A stretch of 64,000 nucleotides of DNA from Rhynchopus sp. YZ270_cl-10 (taxonomy: Eukaryota > Euglenozoa > Diplonemea > Diplonemida > Diplonemidae), in the NCBI GenBank assembly GCA_964035575.1, contig OZ037882.1:744001-808000 (forward strand), given 5' to 3'. This document shows positions 43,022-53,278 of the stretch, piece by piece. Below the pieces are notes generated by a model. The model did not search any database, had not been told where the DNA came from, and was given only the letters and a program-made list of their open reading frames with translations. The position numbers and the translations under genes are program-made. Position 1 is the first letter of the stretch, and every line of letters starts with the position of its first letter.

Positions 43022-43319
43022 CAGGCTCTCCGCTAGGATTTCCGATTTTGAAAATATTCTGTTGATGGTCCACGTTGGTGGGGTACATGCTTGCGCCGCA
43101 GGCGCACGGTACGCAACTTTTTTTTTTACCAGCGCCCGATTTTGACTTTTTTGGGACGTTTGAGCACTCACCTCTCCATATCTTCTTCTCCTGAGCTTTT
43201 TTGACAGGTAGAACGGGTCTGAACCACTTAGCAGAACTTTTTTTTTTTTTCTTTTTTTCCCCATTTTCAAAAAGTTCTGTTGACAATCAACAGAACTTTA
43301 GTACCTAGCGGAGTGCCTG
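43022..43319. mobile_element. Nonautonomous hAT-like element, 298 bp, 8-bp target duplication
   Basis: Ends CAGGCTCTCCGCTAGG and CCTAGCGGAGTGCCTG. ATTTTATT stands at 43014-43021 and 43320-43327. CAG ends with 8-bp duplications are the hAT hallmark. The inside includes a copy of the GCGCCGCAGGCGC hairpin and AAGTTCTGTTGACAATCAAC-type repeats. Confidence 0.82.
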
Positions 43320-43432
43320 ATTTTATTTTTCTTTCCGTCTCCCTCCAAGAATCATTTTTCCTTCTTTTTTTTTTCTCCGCAAAAAGGTTTTTTTTACACC
43401 CCAACAAAGGAAAACTACACAATAAAAAAACC

Positions 43433-44143
43433 ATGGAATGGCTTGAAGGCGGCTACCAACAGAAGCTCGATCAACTCGTAGAACGCGCCCTACGCGACCA
43501 GGAGGTCGACCTCCCTGCTGGCGACGGCGGCTTGGCTTGGGTAGGAAGCTACACTTCACCTAGCACCACCACGCAACCTCAAGACACCACGCTCACCCTT
43601 CCTGCTGAGGACCTCAAGGTGGCACGCCATGTACGCGCCTATTGGCAGCACCGCAACTCCTCACACCCTCAACAAAGCCCTGCGGAACGTGCCCTGGAAA
43701 TGGAAAAAAAACGGGGCCTGCAGCAGGCACGACTTCACGAAGAGGAGAAAAGCCGGCGGGAACGGCTGCGAAAGGGGGTGGTAGATAACAACGCAAGACA
43801 TCGCCTGAGCAAAGGGAATGCAGCTGGCGGGATCGGGGTCGGGGCGAGGGCGGCAGCCCCGAGGGCAGCGCTCTCTCCGAGAGGGGGTGGGAGTGTTACC
43901 CCTTCGCACATTGGGGTGCAGCAGGCGAATGACGTAGTGAAGGTGGTGACTAGGCGGACCCCAGGTGGTGGAGGGGGAGGGGGAGGGGGAGGAGCGGGGA
44001 GTAGCAGATCACCAGATGACCCGCCCGCATGGCTGGCAGAGGGTGGTGGTGCAGCGGTGGGCAGTACAGTGACGCACACTGCGCCGCGGAGGGGGGTTAG
44101 TGGCGGCAAGGCCGCGTTGCCGCAATGGTTGCAGGCACCTTAA
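43433..44143 (+). CDS. Small protein of unknown function, Gly-rich linker
   Basis: 236 residues. It starts MEWLEGGYQQKLDQLVERAL; a charged helical part (RALEMEKKRGLQQARLHEEE) is followed by an Ala/Gly/Pro-rich region with a run of ten glycines and a short end with DDPPAWLAEGG and ALPQWLQAP, two related tryptophan motifs (PAWL, PQWL). No family is recognised. The ATG at 43433 follows an A-rich leader and the stop is followed at once by an A-run. It is the last host-type gene before the repeat-rich part. Confidence 0.65.
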   Translation: MEWLEGGYQQKLDQLVERALRDQEVDLPAGDGGLAWVGSYTSPSTTTQPQDTTLTLPAEDLKVARHVRAYWQHRNSSHPQQSPAERALEMEKKRGLQQARLHEEEKSRRERLRKGVVDNNARHRLSKGNAAGGIGVGARAAAPRAALSPRGGGSVTPSHIGVQQANDVVKVVTRRTPGGGGGGGGGGAGSSRSPDDPPAWLAEGGGAAVGSTVTHTAPRRGVSGGKAALPQWLQAP

Positions 44144-44158
44144 AAAAAAGCATGAATC

Positions 44159-44238
44159 TGGTACTCCCGACGAGGTGTATCACGAAGTACGCAAGAAGTA
44201 CGCAATATGTACGCAAAGGACCAGGTTCAGGAGTACCA
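44159..44238. mobile_element. 80-bp inverted-repeat element TGGTACTCC
   Basis: TGGTACTCCCGACG at the left, CAGGAGTACCA at the right. The inside GAAGTACGCAAGAAGTACGC resembles the inside of the TGGTGTGGC miniature elements, so it may be a cousin of them. Confidence 0.6.
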
Positions 44239-44290
44239 ATGAAAAGGAGGAAAAAAAAAAAGTATTTTTGGAGTCAAAAATCTTCCAAAT

Positions 44291-44914
44291 GGGACAGTCC
44301 GTAAAACCCCCCCCCCCTAAAAGGTAACCTTTTGTACTTATGTGTAAACGAAATAACTTCCACTCGGACTTTTTGCTCGATTTTTGCTCCTTTGAACTCA
44401 GAATAACGTTTCTGAGGTCACAGGAGCAAAAATCGAGCAAAAAGTCCGAGTGGAAGATAGATGAATTAACGTTGAGAGGTAAGAAAGTGCCCTTTGAATT
44501 GGGTTTTGGCTGGGTTTTGTGGGTAAACCTGTTTTTTACCCAAGTTTACCAAAAAAACCGCCAGAAAAAGTGCCAAACATGTCAAAAACAGCTGGAAATA
44601 TACCCAAAAACCATTTTTGGGGCATATTTGCCGCAAAGGAGGGTAAATTATGATGATTTTAACCTTTTTTTTGTGTTTTTCCACAAAAATGAAACCCAGC
44701 CAAAACCCAATTCAAAGGGCACTTTCTTACCTCTCAACGTTAATTCATCTATCTTCCACTTGGACTTTTTGCTCGATTTTTGCTCCTGTGACCTCAGAAA
44801 CGTTATTCTGAGTTCAAAGGAGCAAAAATCGAGCAAAAAGTCCGAGTGGAAGTTATCTAATGTGAAAAAAATTCAAAAGGTTACCTTTTAGGGGGGGTGG
44901 TTTACGGATTCACC
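44291..44914. mobile_element. 0.62-kb palindromic element with 5-bp duplication CAAAT
   Basis: Two arms of about 220 bp are near-perfect reverse complements (GGGACAGTCCGTAAAAC at the left; GTTTACGGATTCACC in mirror at the right). About 175 bp lie between. Each arm itself contains a second palindrome (CCACTCGGACTTTTTGCTCG ... CGAGCAAAAAGTCCGAGTGG), so one strand can form a cruciform of cruciforms. CAAAT flanks it at 44286-44290 and 44915-44919. Confidence 0.8.
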
Positions 44915-45628
44915 CAAATAGAGTTGCTCTCTTTAGAATTAGAATTTTAAAAAAAAGAAATTGGGTGGGGTACAGTCTGCAGACTAAGGATTGGGGGTCT
45001 GGTAATTAATTAATTAAATGCTAGTCTGCACGGGGTTTCGTAACAAACAATACAGGCGAAAACGCCGTTATTTGCATTTTTGGGCCGATCCCAGTCAGTG
45101 GTGGGGTCAATCTGAAAAAATGGACAAAATTTTATGTACCGTTTTGGGCCGCTGTAATTGTGCTGTAATTGTGGTGTAATTGTGGCGTGATTGTGCTCAG
45201 TTTTGGTCAGTTCTGCTCAGTTCTGCGTAAGTGTGTGTACGTGTGCGTAAGTGTACGTAAGTGTGCGTAAGTGTTGGTACTTGTGGGTACGTGTGTGTAA
45301 GTGTGCAAAAACGGATTTTTTTGTTTTCTGCATGTTTCTCCTGCTCTCTTATCTTAAATTTAGTGCCCAATAATGCTGAAGGTCGGCCAACAAGACTTTG
45401 ATAACATTTCTCTTAATATTGCACTTTTTTTGGCGTGGCTGCATAACCGATTCCCCGTGTTTCTACCAGTTGTCATGCCGGTTAGGGGGGCATTCATGTG
45501 TTGAAAAAAAAAAATTGTTTTCGTTGGTGAATCTTTTAAACGCCGGCATTTGCATTTCCGGAATCCGTCCGGCCAGTGATGGGGTCAATTTGCCGAAATG
45601 GACACGTTCTCGTTGTTGGTCAATTCCG

Positions 45629-45855
45629 CAGTATACACAGTATACACAGTATACACAGTATACACAGTATACACAGTATACACAGTATACACAGTATACA
45701 CAGTATACACAGTATACACAGTATACACAGTATACACAGTATACACAGTATACACAGTATACACAGTATACACAGTATACACAGTATACACAGTATACAC
45801 AGTATACACAGTATACACAGTATACACAGTATACACAGTATACACAGTATACACA
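45629..45855. repeat. Minisatellite CAGTATACA, about 25 copies
   Basis: Same 9-bp unit as at 12751 on the opposite strand. The flank to its left (GCATTTCCGGAATCCGTCC, GGCCAGTGATGGGGTCAATT) is the reverse complement of the flank to the right of the 12751 array, so both arrays sit at the same place in the same repeat family. Confidence 0.97.
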
Positions 45856-45875
45856 ATACAGTACAGGGGATTGGG

Positions 45876-46172
45876 AGTACAGTACAGTACAGTACAGTAC
45901 AGTACAGTACAGTACAGTACAGTACAGTACAGTACAGTACAGTACAGTACAGTACAGTACAGTACAGTACAGTACAGTACAGTACAGTACAGTACAGTAC
46001 AGTACAGTACAGTACAGTACAGTACAGTACAGTACAGTACAGTACAGTACAGTACAGTACAGTACAGTACAGTACAGTACAGTACAGTACAGTACAGTAC
46101 AGTACAGTACAGTACAGTACAGTACAGTACAGTACAGTACAGTACAGTACAGTACAGTACAGTACAGTACAG
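45876..46172. repeat. Microsatellite AGTAC, about 59 copies
   Basis: Perfect pentamers directly after the CAGTATACA array, separated by ACAGGGGATTGGG. The unit is contained in the 9-mer's style (GTAC palindrome), suggesting it arose from it. Confidence 0.97.
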
Positions 46173-46739
46173 AGGTCACTTACATGTGGTGGCATGCTTC
46201 CCTGTAGGGTGGTGTACCATTTTTTTCCCCAGCGTAATTTCGGTGTAATTGTGTGTAATTGTGGTGTAATTGTGGTTAGTTGTGGTTAGTTGTGTGTACT
46301 TGTGCTGAAACTGTACTGGAATTGTGCCTAATATAGGCACAGCTCAGGTGAGTAGGGTGCTAGTTGTGCCCAGTAGTGTCATAGGCAAAACGGTACATTT
46401 TAATGACTTAAATTTTGGACAATATGAGCCCGGTCACTAATAGCTGGGGCCCATTTTCGGCCAAAAAATTCCTCAAAATCCGGGTTTGTAATATTGACTT
46501 CACTTTCGGTTACCCTACAGGTGGGGTGAAGGAAGGTTGTGGAAAAGGGTCCTTATTTGCATTTTTGGGATCCGCCCGTGCAGTGGTGGGTCAATCTCGA
46601 AAATTGGACAATTTTTTGACCACTTAAATTTTGAAAAATATGAGCCCGGTTACTTATACGTGGGGCCCATTTTCAAAAAAAATCGGGTGGGTATTGTAAT
46701 TAATTAAATGATTTCTTAGTCTGCAGTCTGGTGGGGTAT

Positions 46740-47362
46740 TATTTTGCCTCTTTTCTCTTTTGCACGATTCTGATTTTTTTTTTGTCTGTTCTATCTGCGC
46801 CGTCCTCATTCTGGTTTTTTGTCTTCTCTTCTTTTTTTCACTGCAAAAATTCCTCTCAAATTACAAAAAATGTCAGGATTGTTTTGTCTCCAAGCGCGCA
46901 CATCGAGGCACTCCATGCTTCTGACTTGCTGACAAACCCATGCCCCCTCTGTTCCGACAGTCTGCACAGTCCCATATTGTGTGTCCTCTCCAAGCTTATA
47001 TCATACATTCCATGGTTCTCCGTATACTTTTTCATATTTTGCACTCAGAAATGTGAGATGCATATTTTTGATCGTCCGACCCCGCAATTGAACGTTTCGA
47101 ATCGGCCGGATCCAAAGAAATAAAAATCCAGAAAAAAAAATTTTTTTTCCAAAAAAAATATCGAGGTGAGCGTATTTCTGTTTTGGCTCTCGGTGAGGTG
47201 GGTGTGTGACATGTAATTTTTTCTCCCTGAAAACCAGCGGCAGTGAATTTCCGAGCTCCCCGCTTTTCACCATAAAAAAAATCGACCACTTTCGTGGAGT
47301 AGAAGTCAATTTAAAGTGGCTCCATGGGTCTTTATACAGTAACGTATAGGGATTTCAGTGCA
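46740..47362. other. Gene-free repeat-derived stretch
   Basis: A piece around 46984-47035 (TATCATACATTCCATGG, TTCTCCGTATAC) is mirrored at 48105-48135, so this stretch and 48.1 kb form an inverted pair around the units between. A CTCCATGG/CTCCAC unit (AAAGTGGCTCCA) occurs at 47312 and 48082. Confidence 0.45.
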
Positions 47363-47790
47363 TAAAAGGGGGTCGGCTCCACCAAAAGTTGCGTGCCGTG
47401 GAGTGTGTTTCCGGGCTAAAAAAATGGTCGGAATTGAAAGATTTGTAAAAAATAAATCCAAAGAAAAAAAAATCGAAAACTTTCTTCAAAAAAAATCCAA
47501 CTTAGAGATGCCACTGTGTGGTGACCCAAATAGGAGGTTTTCTTAAGGAAGTCCTTAAGAAACCTGCATAGAAACGTGAAAAAAGGGTTGGCTCCACCAA
47601 AAGTTGCATACCGTGGAGTGTGTTTCCGGGATAAAAAATGTGTCGGAATTGAAGGATTTGTAAAAGATAAATCCAAGGAAACAAAAACCGAAAACTTTAT
47701 CCAAAAAGAAATCAATTTACAAACGCCACTGTGTTGCGACCCAAAGAGGAGGTTTTCCTAAGGAAGTCCTTAAGAAACCTGCATAGAAAT
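47363..47790 (+). repeat. Two tandem 215-bp units
   Basis: GGCTCCACCAAAAGTTGC, GGAGTGTGTTTCCGGG, GTCGGAATTGAA, GACCCAAA, TAAGGAAGTCCTTAAGAAAC, CTGCATAGAAA recur with a period of 215 bp. Related single pieces (GAATTGAAAGATTT, AATCCAAAGAA) reappear at 63765-63805. Confidence 0.75.
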
Positions 47791-48480
47791 GTTCCCAAAG
47801 GGGGTACCACAGCCAAAAATCACCTAACCAGCCACAGAGGCATAAAAAAAATCGTGCGACCCCGGAATTGAACGTTTTCGTACCCGATCTTTCCAAATAA
47901 ATAAAAATCGAAAAAAAAATCGGGGGAAAATTTTTATAAAATCCATGTGTCCACGGACAGTTCCATTTACGACTCAAATCGTGAATTGTTGACCCCCGAA
48001 AATGGGCGGCAGTGAATTTCCGGATCGATCTGAAAAAATTCCGGGGTCGCAACATTTTTTTGGCGGATTTTTTATCACTTTAAAGTGGCTCCACAAACAG
48101 GCTTTTCTATACGGAGAACCATGGAATGTATGATATATGTTCCTGCTTGAGTTAGCGAGGCTTTGACATTTGGCCAGTTGCCTCTTCCCTGGCAAGTCCC
48201 TACCTCGAGGCTAGAGTCGCAGACAAGCGCATTTGGTGGGACTACGTGGAGGGCACTGTTGATGTGGCTAACTCTCTCTTAGCCAAGGGGATCGCAAATA
48301 GCTCCACTCATCGTCATGTTCGCCTGGATGTTCCCGACTGCGGTCCTGCCCTCCTCACCCAAGTTCTTAGTCTTGGCGAAGTATGCAGTTGTCTGTGTTG
48401 TGGATGCACCTCACTTTTTTTTGGTACCCCGGTTTGGTACCCAGTAGTTGTCGCATTTTTTTTTTTTTTTTTACCACTGC
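47791..48480 (+). other. Decayed repeats and a coding-like scrap
   Basis: Between 48180 and 48420 the frame RVADKRIWWDYVEGTVDVAN, SLLAKGIANSSTHRHVRLDV looks like genuine protein and ends near a CSCLCCGC cysteine cluster. It may be a fragment of a LINE or host exon; it is not recognised. Confidence 0.3.
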
Positions 48481-48800
48481 TGAGGTGATCCAGCGCACAC
48501 TTTTCCACACTTTTCCACACCGTGAAAACGTGTGAAACCAAGGTGAAAATGTGTGAAACCAAGTGAAAATATGTGAAACCAAGTGAAAATGTGTGAAACC
48601 ATGCGAAAATATGTGAAATCAAGTGAAAATGTGTGAAACCATGTGAAAACGCCAAGTTTTTTTTCTGGAGGAATCCACTCAGAGTGCGTGAAGCAGTTTT
48701 TTTTTCACTTTCGTACACACTTTTTCACACTGTGAATCCATGTGAAAATGTGTGAAACCAAGTGAAAATGTGTGAAAAAGCGTGAGACTGGATCACCTTA
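48481..48800. mobile_element. TGAGGTGATCCAG element, 320 bp
   Basis: Ends TGAGGTGATCCAGCGCAC and GTGAGACTGGATCACCTTA; the inside is a string of GTGTGAAACC / GTGAAAAT units. It carries GTGCGTGAAGCAG, T-run, CACTTTCGTACACAC uninterrupted, which is the empty site for the element at 51833. No target duplication is visible. Confidence 0.75.
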
Positions 48801-48802
48801 AT

Positions 48803-49390
48803 TTTTTTTTTTTTTTGATTTTCTTTGTTGTATCAAGTTTTGGCCGGCGTCTCCTCAGCAGGTGGTGCTCCGCACGAGTTCAGGCAGGCTGGCCTCTGTC
48901 AGCTTTGCCGCGCTGATGTACTTCAGGCACGTCTGGGGTTGCTCTAGCAGCAAGAATTTGAGCGACTTGTTGCGCAGAAGGTCCGTCCTTAGTGCCTTGG
49001 TGGCTGAACACGTTTTGAACATGTGCTTCAGTGTCGCCTTTGCTTTTGCCGTGCAGTTGTTGCAGCGTGCCACGTCGTTGCTGCCCATGTAGTCGAACAG
49101 CGCAGGGTGGCGCTCTGTCCGCAGCAGTCTCATCTGCACTGCTCCCCGCCGCGTGAGCTCCGGCGTGCTCAGCTTGGGTCGCGCCACGCCCTTCGGTGTG
49201 TCCGGCGTGATCATGCTGTAGTGTTCGCTCACCGGTCGGGGTGTGAAGCTCGAGCAGACTGCACGTATCGCCGCTTTGCACGACCATTTTGTGTAAAAGG
49301 CACATGTACAAGACAGTCCAAGGCACTCCGCACTCACGAAACAAGAAATTGACACTTTCGTTACCTATGAAGGCGAAGGACACACCACCC
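48803..49390 (-). mobile_element. 5'-truncated LINE (non-LTR retrotransposon) 3' end
   Basis: On the - strand, an open frame (about 49355 to 48855) ends with a zinc-knuckle-like C-x2-C-x8...H-x4-C (CNNCTAKAKATLKHMFKTC) after LRTERHPALF, as found near the C-terminus of many LINE polyproteins. The frame is followed by a short 3' part and an A-run (T-run on the + strand at 48803-48817), a poly(A) tail. No reverse transcriptase domain is left. The A-tail abuts the neighbouring TGAGGTGATCC element. Confidence 0.55.
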
Positions 49391-49552
49391 CCTTACTTCA
49401 TTGTGAGGAAGGCGGTGGCTGGCATGATATTCTGTGATGGGCGGGATCTTCTGAGTGTCTCGCTCTTGCACTTTTGTGTTGACCCACCCCCCGCCACAAC
49501 CCCTACACATTAACACACGTACTCCAGACATACACAAATCTCATTCGCCGAC

Positions 49553-50650
49553 ATGCCCGCTATCAAGGCGAGCTTGGCCGTCGTCCTAGTGGTAGTAATC
49601 CTAGGTTATGCATTGTGGTTACAACACTGTGAGAATCAAAGACTTCTCGACGACCTCCGAATGTGCAGCACAACTGCACAGCCAGAGGGGGGATGGATAC
49701 GATCAGTTCAGAGTATTTTTTACAGTGTTTCCAGCGTTGCTGGGCTTTTAGCAGTGATGTGGTCAATGTACCACCAGTACTTAAGGAGTGGATTCAGCTT
49801 CAACCGCAGGATCACGACAATTGTCACATCAGACTACACCCCCGACATCCCCGACGTCTACATTCCCAGACAGCAAGATGAAGGCCTGAGAGAGAAACTG
49901 CGCGATAACATCAACGAGCGTGCTCGTAGTAAATTTTTTATGTTGGTGGGTGAAAGTGGTTCAGGCAAAACTACACTGATGCAGACTTTACTGAAAACGC
50001 GGTACAGGAAAGGTGTTATCGAATTATCACTGAGTTCGGAGGAAATGATATCGAATCGCGCCAGGAGAAGCATTTCTTTCATCGAGCAGGTCCAAACGGG
50101 TATAAAAGAAAAATTAGGTAAATTGTTCGAACACCCCGAATCTGATGGTAATTTTTTGGACTTCGTCAAGAAAGCGAGCGAGGCCCGGAAGGCGGCCACG
50201 GGGGAGAATGCACACCCGCTCATCATCTACATCATGCTGGAGAGCAAGAATGATCTCGATTACAGCACCATGGAGGACTTTGCCAAAGCTTTCGCTTCAG
50301 TAGGGACCCAGCTTTCATCCAAGACGCACAGTTGCAAGAACATCGTCGAATTCTCCAAAACAGCAATCTCGGACGAGATCAAGAGGCTCAACCCTTCTGA
50401 CCAAACCCCGTTCGAAGTGAATGCAATGACAGAGGACGAGTTCCTGGACATCGGGAGACAACTGCTAGCGGTTTCGAAAGATGAACAGGATCTTGTGGAA
50501 CCGTACCTGAGGTACTTTCATGACTGGTTAGGAGGGCACACAAAAATCTTAACAAGCTTCCAAGCAAGGACAAAGTCGGCAAGTATGTGCTCTTTGTTGT
50601 TTTTGTACCGACCCTCCCCCGTGAAATTGTCCCCCTGGGGGAAAAAGTGA
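49553..50650 (+). CDS. Membrane-anchored P-loop ATPase, probably incomplete
   Basis: 365 codons as an open frame. An N-terminal membrane segment (about 5-24, SLAVVLVVVILGYALWL) and a second hydrophobic stretch (about 55-75) precede a Walker A motif GESGSGKTT at 133-141. A possible Walker B is HPLIIYIMLES (about 221). Overall it looks like a STAND/AAA-type NTPase. The coding look stops at about ARTKSA, where GTATGTG at 50583 is a good intron donor; the reading frame then runs into low-complexity sequence and a minisatellite, and no downstream exon is found. The gene may be cut off by the repeats. It is the only host-like gene in this half. Confidence 0.6.
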   Translation: MPAIKASLAVVLVVVILGYALWLQHCENQRLLDDLRMCSTTAQPEGGWIRSVQSIFYSVSSVAGLLAVMWSMYHQYLRSGFSFNRRITTIVTSDYTPDIPDVYIPRQQDEGLREKLRDNINERARSKFFMLVGESGSGKTTLMQTLLKTRYRKGVIELSLSSEEMISNRARRSISFIEQVQTGIKEKLGKLFEHPESDGNFLDFVKKASEARKAATGENAHPLIIYIMLESKNDLDYSTMEDFAKAFASVGTQLSSKTHSCKNIVEFSKTAISDEIKRLNPSDQTPFEVNAMTEDEFLDIGRQLLAVSKDEQDLVEPYLRYFHDWLGGHTKILTSFQARTKSASMCSLLFLYRPSPVKLSPWGKK

Positions 50651-50733
50651 GGAGATAATAATATTATCTCGTACGGCAAAAGGGGGGACGATTTCTCGTA
50701 CACGGCGGGGCTGTCACAACCTTAATAAATACC

Positions 50734-51005
50734 CACTGGGCACTGGGCACTGGGCACTGGGCACTGGGCACTGGGCACTGGGCACTGGGCACTGGGCACT
50801 GGGCACTGGGCACTGGGCACTGGGCACTGGGCACTGGGCACTGGGCACTGGGCACTGGGCACTGGGCACTGGGCACTGGGCACTGGGCACTGGGCACTGG
50901 GCACTGGGCACTGGGCACTGGGCACTGGGCACTGGGCACTGGGCACTGGGCACTGGGCACTGGGCACTGGGCACTGGGCACTGGGCACTGGGCACTGGGC
51001 ACTGG
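50734..51005. repeat. Minisatellite CACTGGG, about 39 copies
   Basis: Perfect 7-bp units; open frames through it (SAQCPVP-type on the - strand) are not genes. The right flank (CCATTACACATGAATTAAAC, CGTGCCCGGGACACCCCA) matches 58765-58813, so it also sits inside a dispersed repeat. Confidence 0.97.
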
Positions 51006-51059
51006 TTACACCCATTACACATGAATTAAACCGTGCCCGGGACACCCCACAATCTTTAT

Positions 51060-51700
51060 TTCACTCAGGCTATTTCCTAACTCTGGGGCGTTTTTGCCGA
51101 AATTTCGAAAAAGAAAGGCAAAAAAGTGCGGCATTTTCCTGTAGTTTTTTTCCGCCCAGAGGGCGTTTTGTTACATTTCCGAGCCAATCCCGGCTTGTGG
51201 TGGGGTGTATACGGAAAACTTTCAGTGACTTAAATTTTCGCAAAATATGAACCCATACTCGTGAGCAAGGGTCATTTTCAGGAAAATTCGGAAAATTCCG
51301 ACATTTGGAAGCAATTTTTTCCGAACAGTGGGTTTTCAGCCCCAAAACATACCGCGATTGGAATTTCCGGAATCTGTCCACGCTGTGGTGGGGTCACTTT
51401 GCCGAAATGGCCAAATTCTTGGTTTTGGTCAAAATCCACGTATGGTAAGGAGGGCCCAGGTAAATCCCACAGCCAGATTTTCTCTCCCTGATCCTGACGT
51501 CTTGAAACATGAAAATGCGCGAAAACACCGGCATTTGCATTTTCGGAATCCGTCCGTTGTGTGGTGGGGTCAATTTGCCGAAATGGACAAGTTCTTGGTT
51601 TTGGTCAAAACCCGTCAGTGTAAGGTAAAGGGGGCAAGTGTTTGCCTAGAAACTGGAAGGGAACAGGCAGCGCCGCAGGCGCACGGTACCAACTTTTTTT
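51060..51700 (-). repeat. Dispersed core repeat, run of three units
   Basis: Three successive versions of GGTGGGGTCAATTTGCCG, AAATGGACAAGTTCTTGG, TTTTGGTCAAAA (near 51195, 51388 and 51563), with CCGGAATCCGTCC before them and GCGCCGCAGGCGCACGG at the end. The same order runs in mirror at 59945-60490. Confidence 0.7.
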
Positions 51701-51832
51701 TTATCCTTGTTGAGGTGATCCAATCTCACGCTTTTTCACACATTTTCACTTGGTTTCACACATTTTCACACATTTTCACTTGGTTTCACACATTTTCACA
51801 TGGTTTCACGGTGTGAAAAAGTGTGTACGAAA

Positions 51833-52531
51833 CAGGGTTTCCGCCAAGGGGGACCGGGGGGGACCATGGACCCCCCCAATATTTTTCCCAGAAAAATCCG
51901 GATTTTTACAGGGGTTTGGGGGGGACCATGGTCCCCCCCAAGAAAAATGGGGTTTTGGGGGTTGTAGATGATCCCCCGTGGTCATGCGACCCCACCGTGC
52001 AGAGCATTTGGCTCGCTGTGCCAGAAGAAGTGGAAGAAAAAGGGGGGTGGTGCAATCTTTTTAAAAAAGGGTAAAAGTAGCGTACCGTGCGCCTGCTGCG
52101 CTGTGTTGCTAGCTATGTGATATTGATATACTTCCATCGATACTTCCGTGCATTGCCCCTTTTTCTAAGGAGGCTTCGGTGCAAGCGACGGGTAGTTATT
52201 ACATGTTCCCACTGCAGCACTGTAATGACTGTAGCGCCATACAATAGAAAAAGCAAACACCATCACCCTCCACTCTCACAAGACCCCTTACCTTGTTGAG
52301 CTTCCACCCCCGACCTCCAAACGAACCACCTCTACCAGACACACAGCTGTGAAGCTTGACATGGCTGCTATCAAACCTGGTGCACCCTTCGCCTCTCCAC
52401 TCTGTGGCCTGCAGGGAGGCGCGCGCGAAGCGCGCGACGACCGCTTTTGCGGGGAGAAAAAAAATTTTTGGGGGGTCTTTTTGATGGTCCCCCCCAATTC
52501 CTGAAACCCCAAATCCTGGCGGAAACCCTGC
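51833..52531. mobile_element. CAGGGTTTCCGCC element, 699 bp, 5-bp duplication CGAAA, nested
   Basis: Left end CAGGGTTTCCGCCAAGG, right end TCCTGGCGGAAACCCTGC. CGAAA lies at 51828-51832 and 52532-52536. The undisturbed sequence GTGTACGAAAGTG is present (in reverse) in the sister element near 48704, and near 53140. Inside are G-runs and a decayed core repeat with GTACCGTGCGCCTGC. Confidence 0.82.
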
Positions 52532-52705
52532 CGAAAGTGAAAAAAAAACTGCTTCACGCACTCTGAGTGGCCAGAAAAAAAACTTGGTGTTTTCACTTGG
52601 TTTCACATATTTTCACATGGTTTCACACGTTTTCACATGGTTTCACATGTTTTCACTTGATTTCACACATTTTCACCTTGGTTTCACACGTTTTCACTTA
52701 TTTTC

Positions 52706-53278
52706 TGAGGTGATCCAGCGCACACTTTTCCACACGTTTTCACACCGTGAAAACGTGTGAAAACAAGTGAAAACGTGTGAAACCAAGGTGAAAATGTGTG
52801 AAACCAAGTGAAAATATGTGAAACCAAGGTGAAAATGTGTGAAATCAAGTGAAAACGTGTGAAACCAAGGTGAAAATGTGTGAAACCAAGTGAAAATATG
52901 TGAAACAATGTGAAACCATGTGAAACCATGTGAAACCATGTGAAACCATGTGAAACCATGTGAAACCATGTGAAACCAAGTGAAACCAAGTGAAACCAAG
53001 TGAAACCAAGTGAAACCAAGTGAAAATATGTGAAAATATGTGAAATCAAGTGAAAATGTGTGAAACCATGTGAAAACACCAAGTTTTTTTTCTGGAGGAA
53101 TCCACTCAGAGTGCGTGAAGCAGTTTTTTTTTTCACTTTCGTACACACTTTTTCACACCGTGAAACCATGTGAAAATGTGTGAAACCAAGTGAAAATGTG
53201 TGAAACCATGTGAAAATGTGTGAAAATGTGTGAAACCAAGTGAAAATGTGTGAAAAAGCGTGAGACTGGATCACCTCA
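52706..53278. mobile_element. TGAGGTGATCCAG element, inner copy, 573 bp, 5-bp duplication TTTTC
   Basis: TGAGGTGATCCAGCGCACAC to GTGAGACTGGATCACCTCA; TTTTC at 52701-52705 and 53279-53283. Inserted into the outer copy of its own family. The middle is an array of TGTGAAACCA units (52915-53030). Confidence 0.82.

Larger units (their letters stand above)
44973..46730. mobile_element. Nonautonomous hAT-like element, 1758 bp, 8-bp target duplication
   Basis: Ends CAGTCTGCAGACTAAGG and CTTAGTCTGCAGTCTG. GTGGGGTA stands at 44965-44972 and 46731-46738. Inside are copies of the dispersed core repeat, degenerate GTGTAATTGTG-type repeats and two perfect minisatellites. No transposase frame. Confidence 0.85.

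Noticed and set aside
45398-46289. Long open frames of YTQ, STV and YCTV repeats
   Set aside because: Translations of the CAGTATACA and AGTAC arrays; no start context or domain.
50734-51005. Regular short repeats as a CRISPR array
   Set aside because: 7-bp units follow each other with no spacers, in a eukaryotic genome; it is a minisatellite.
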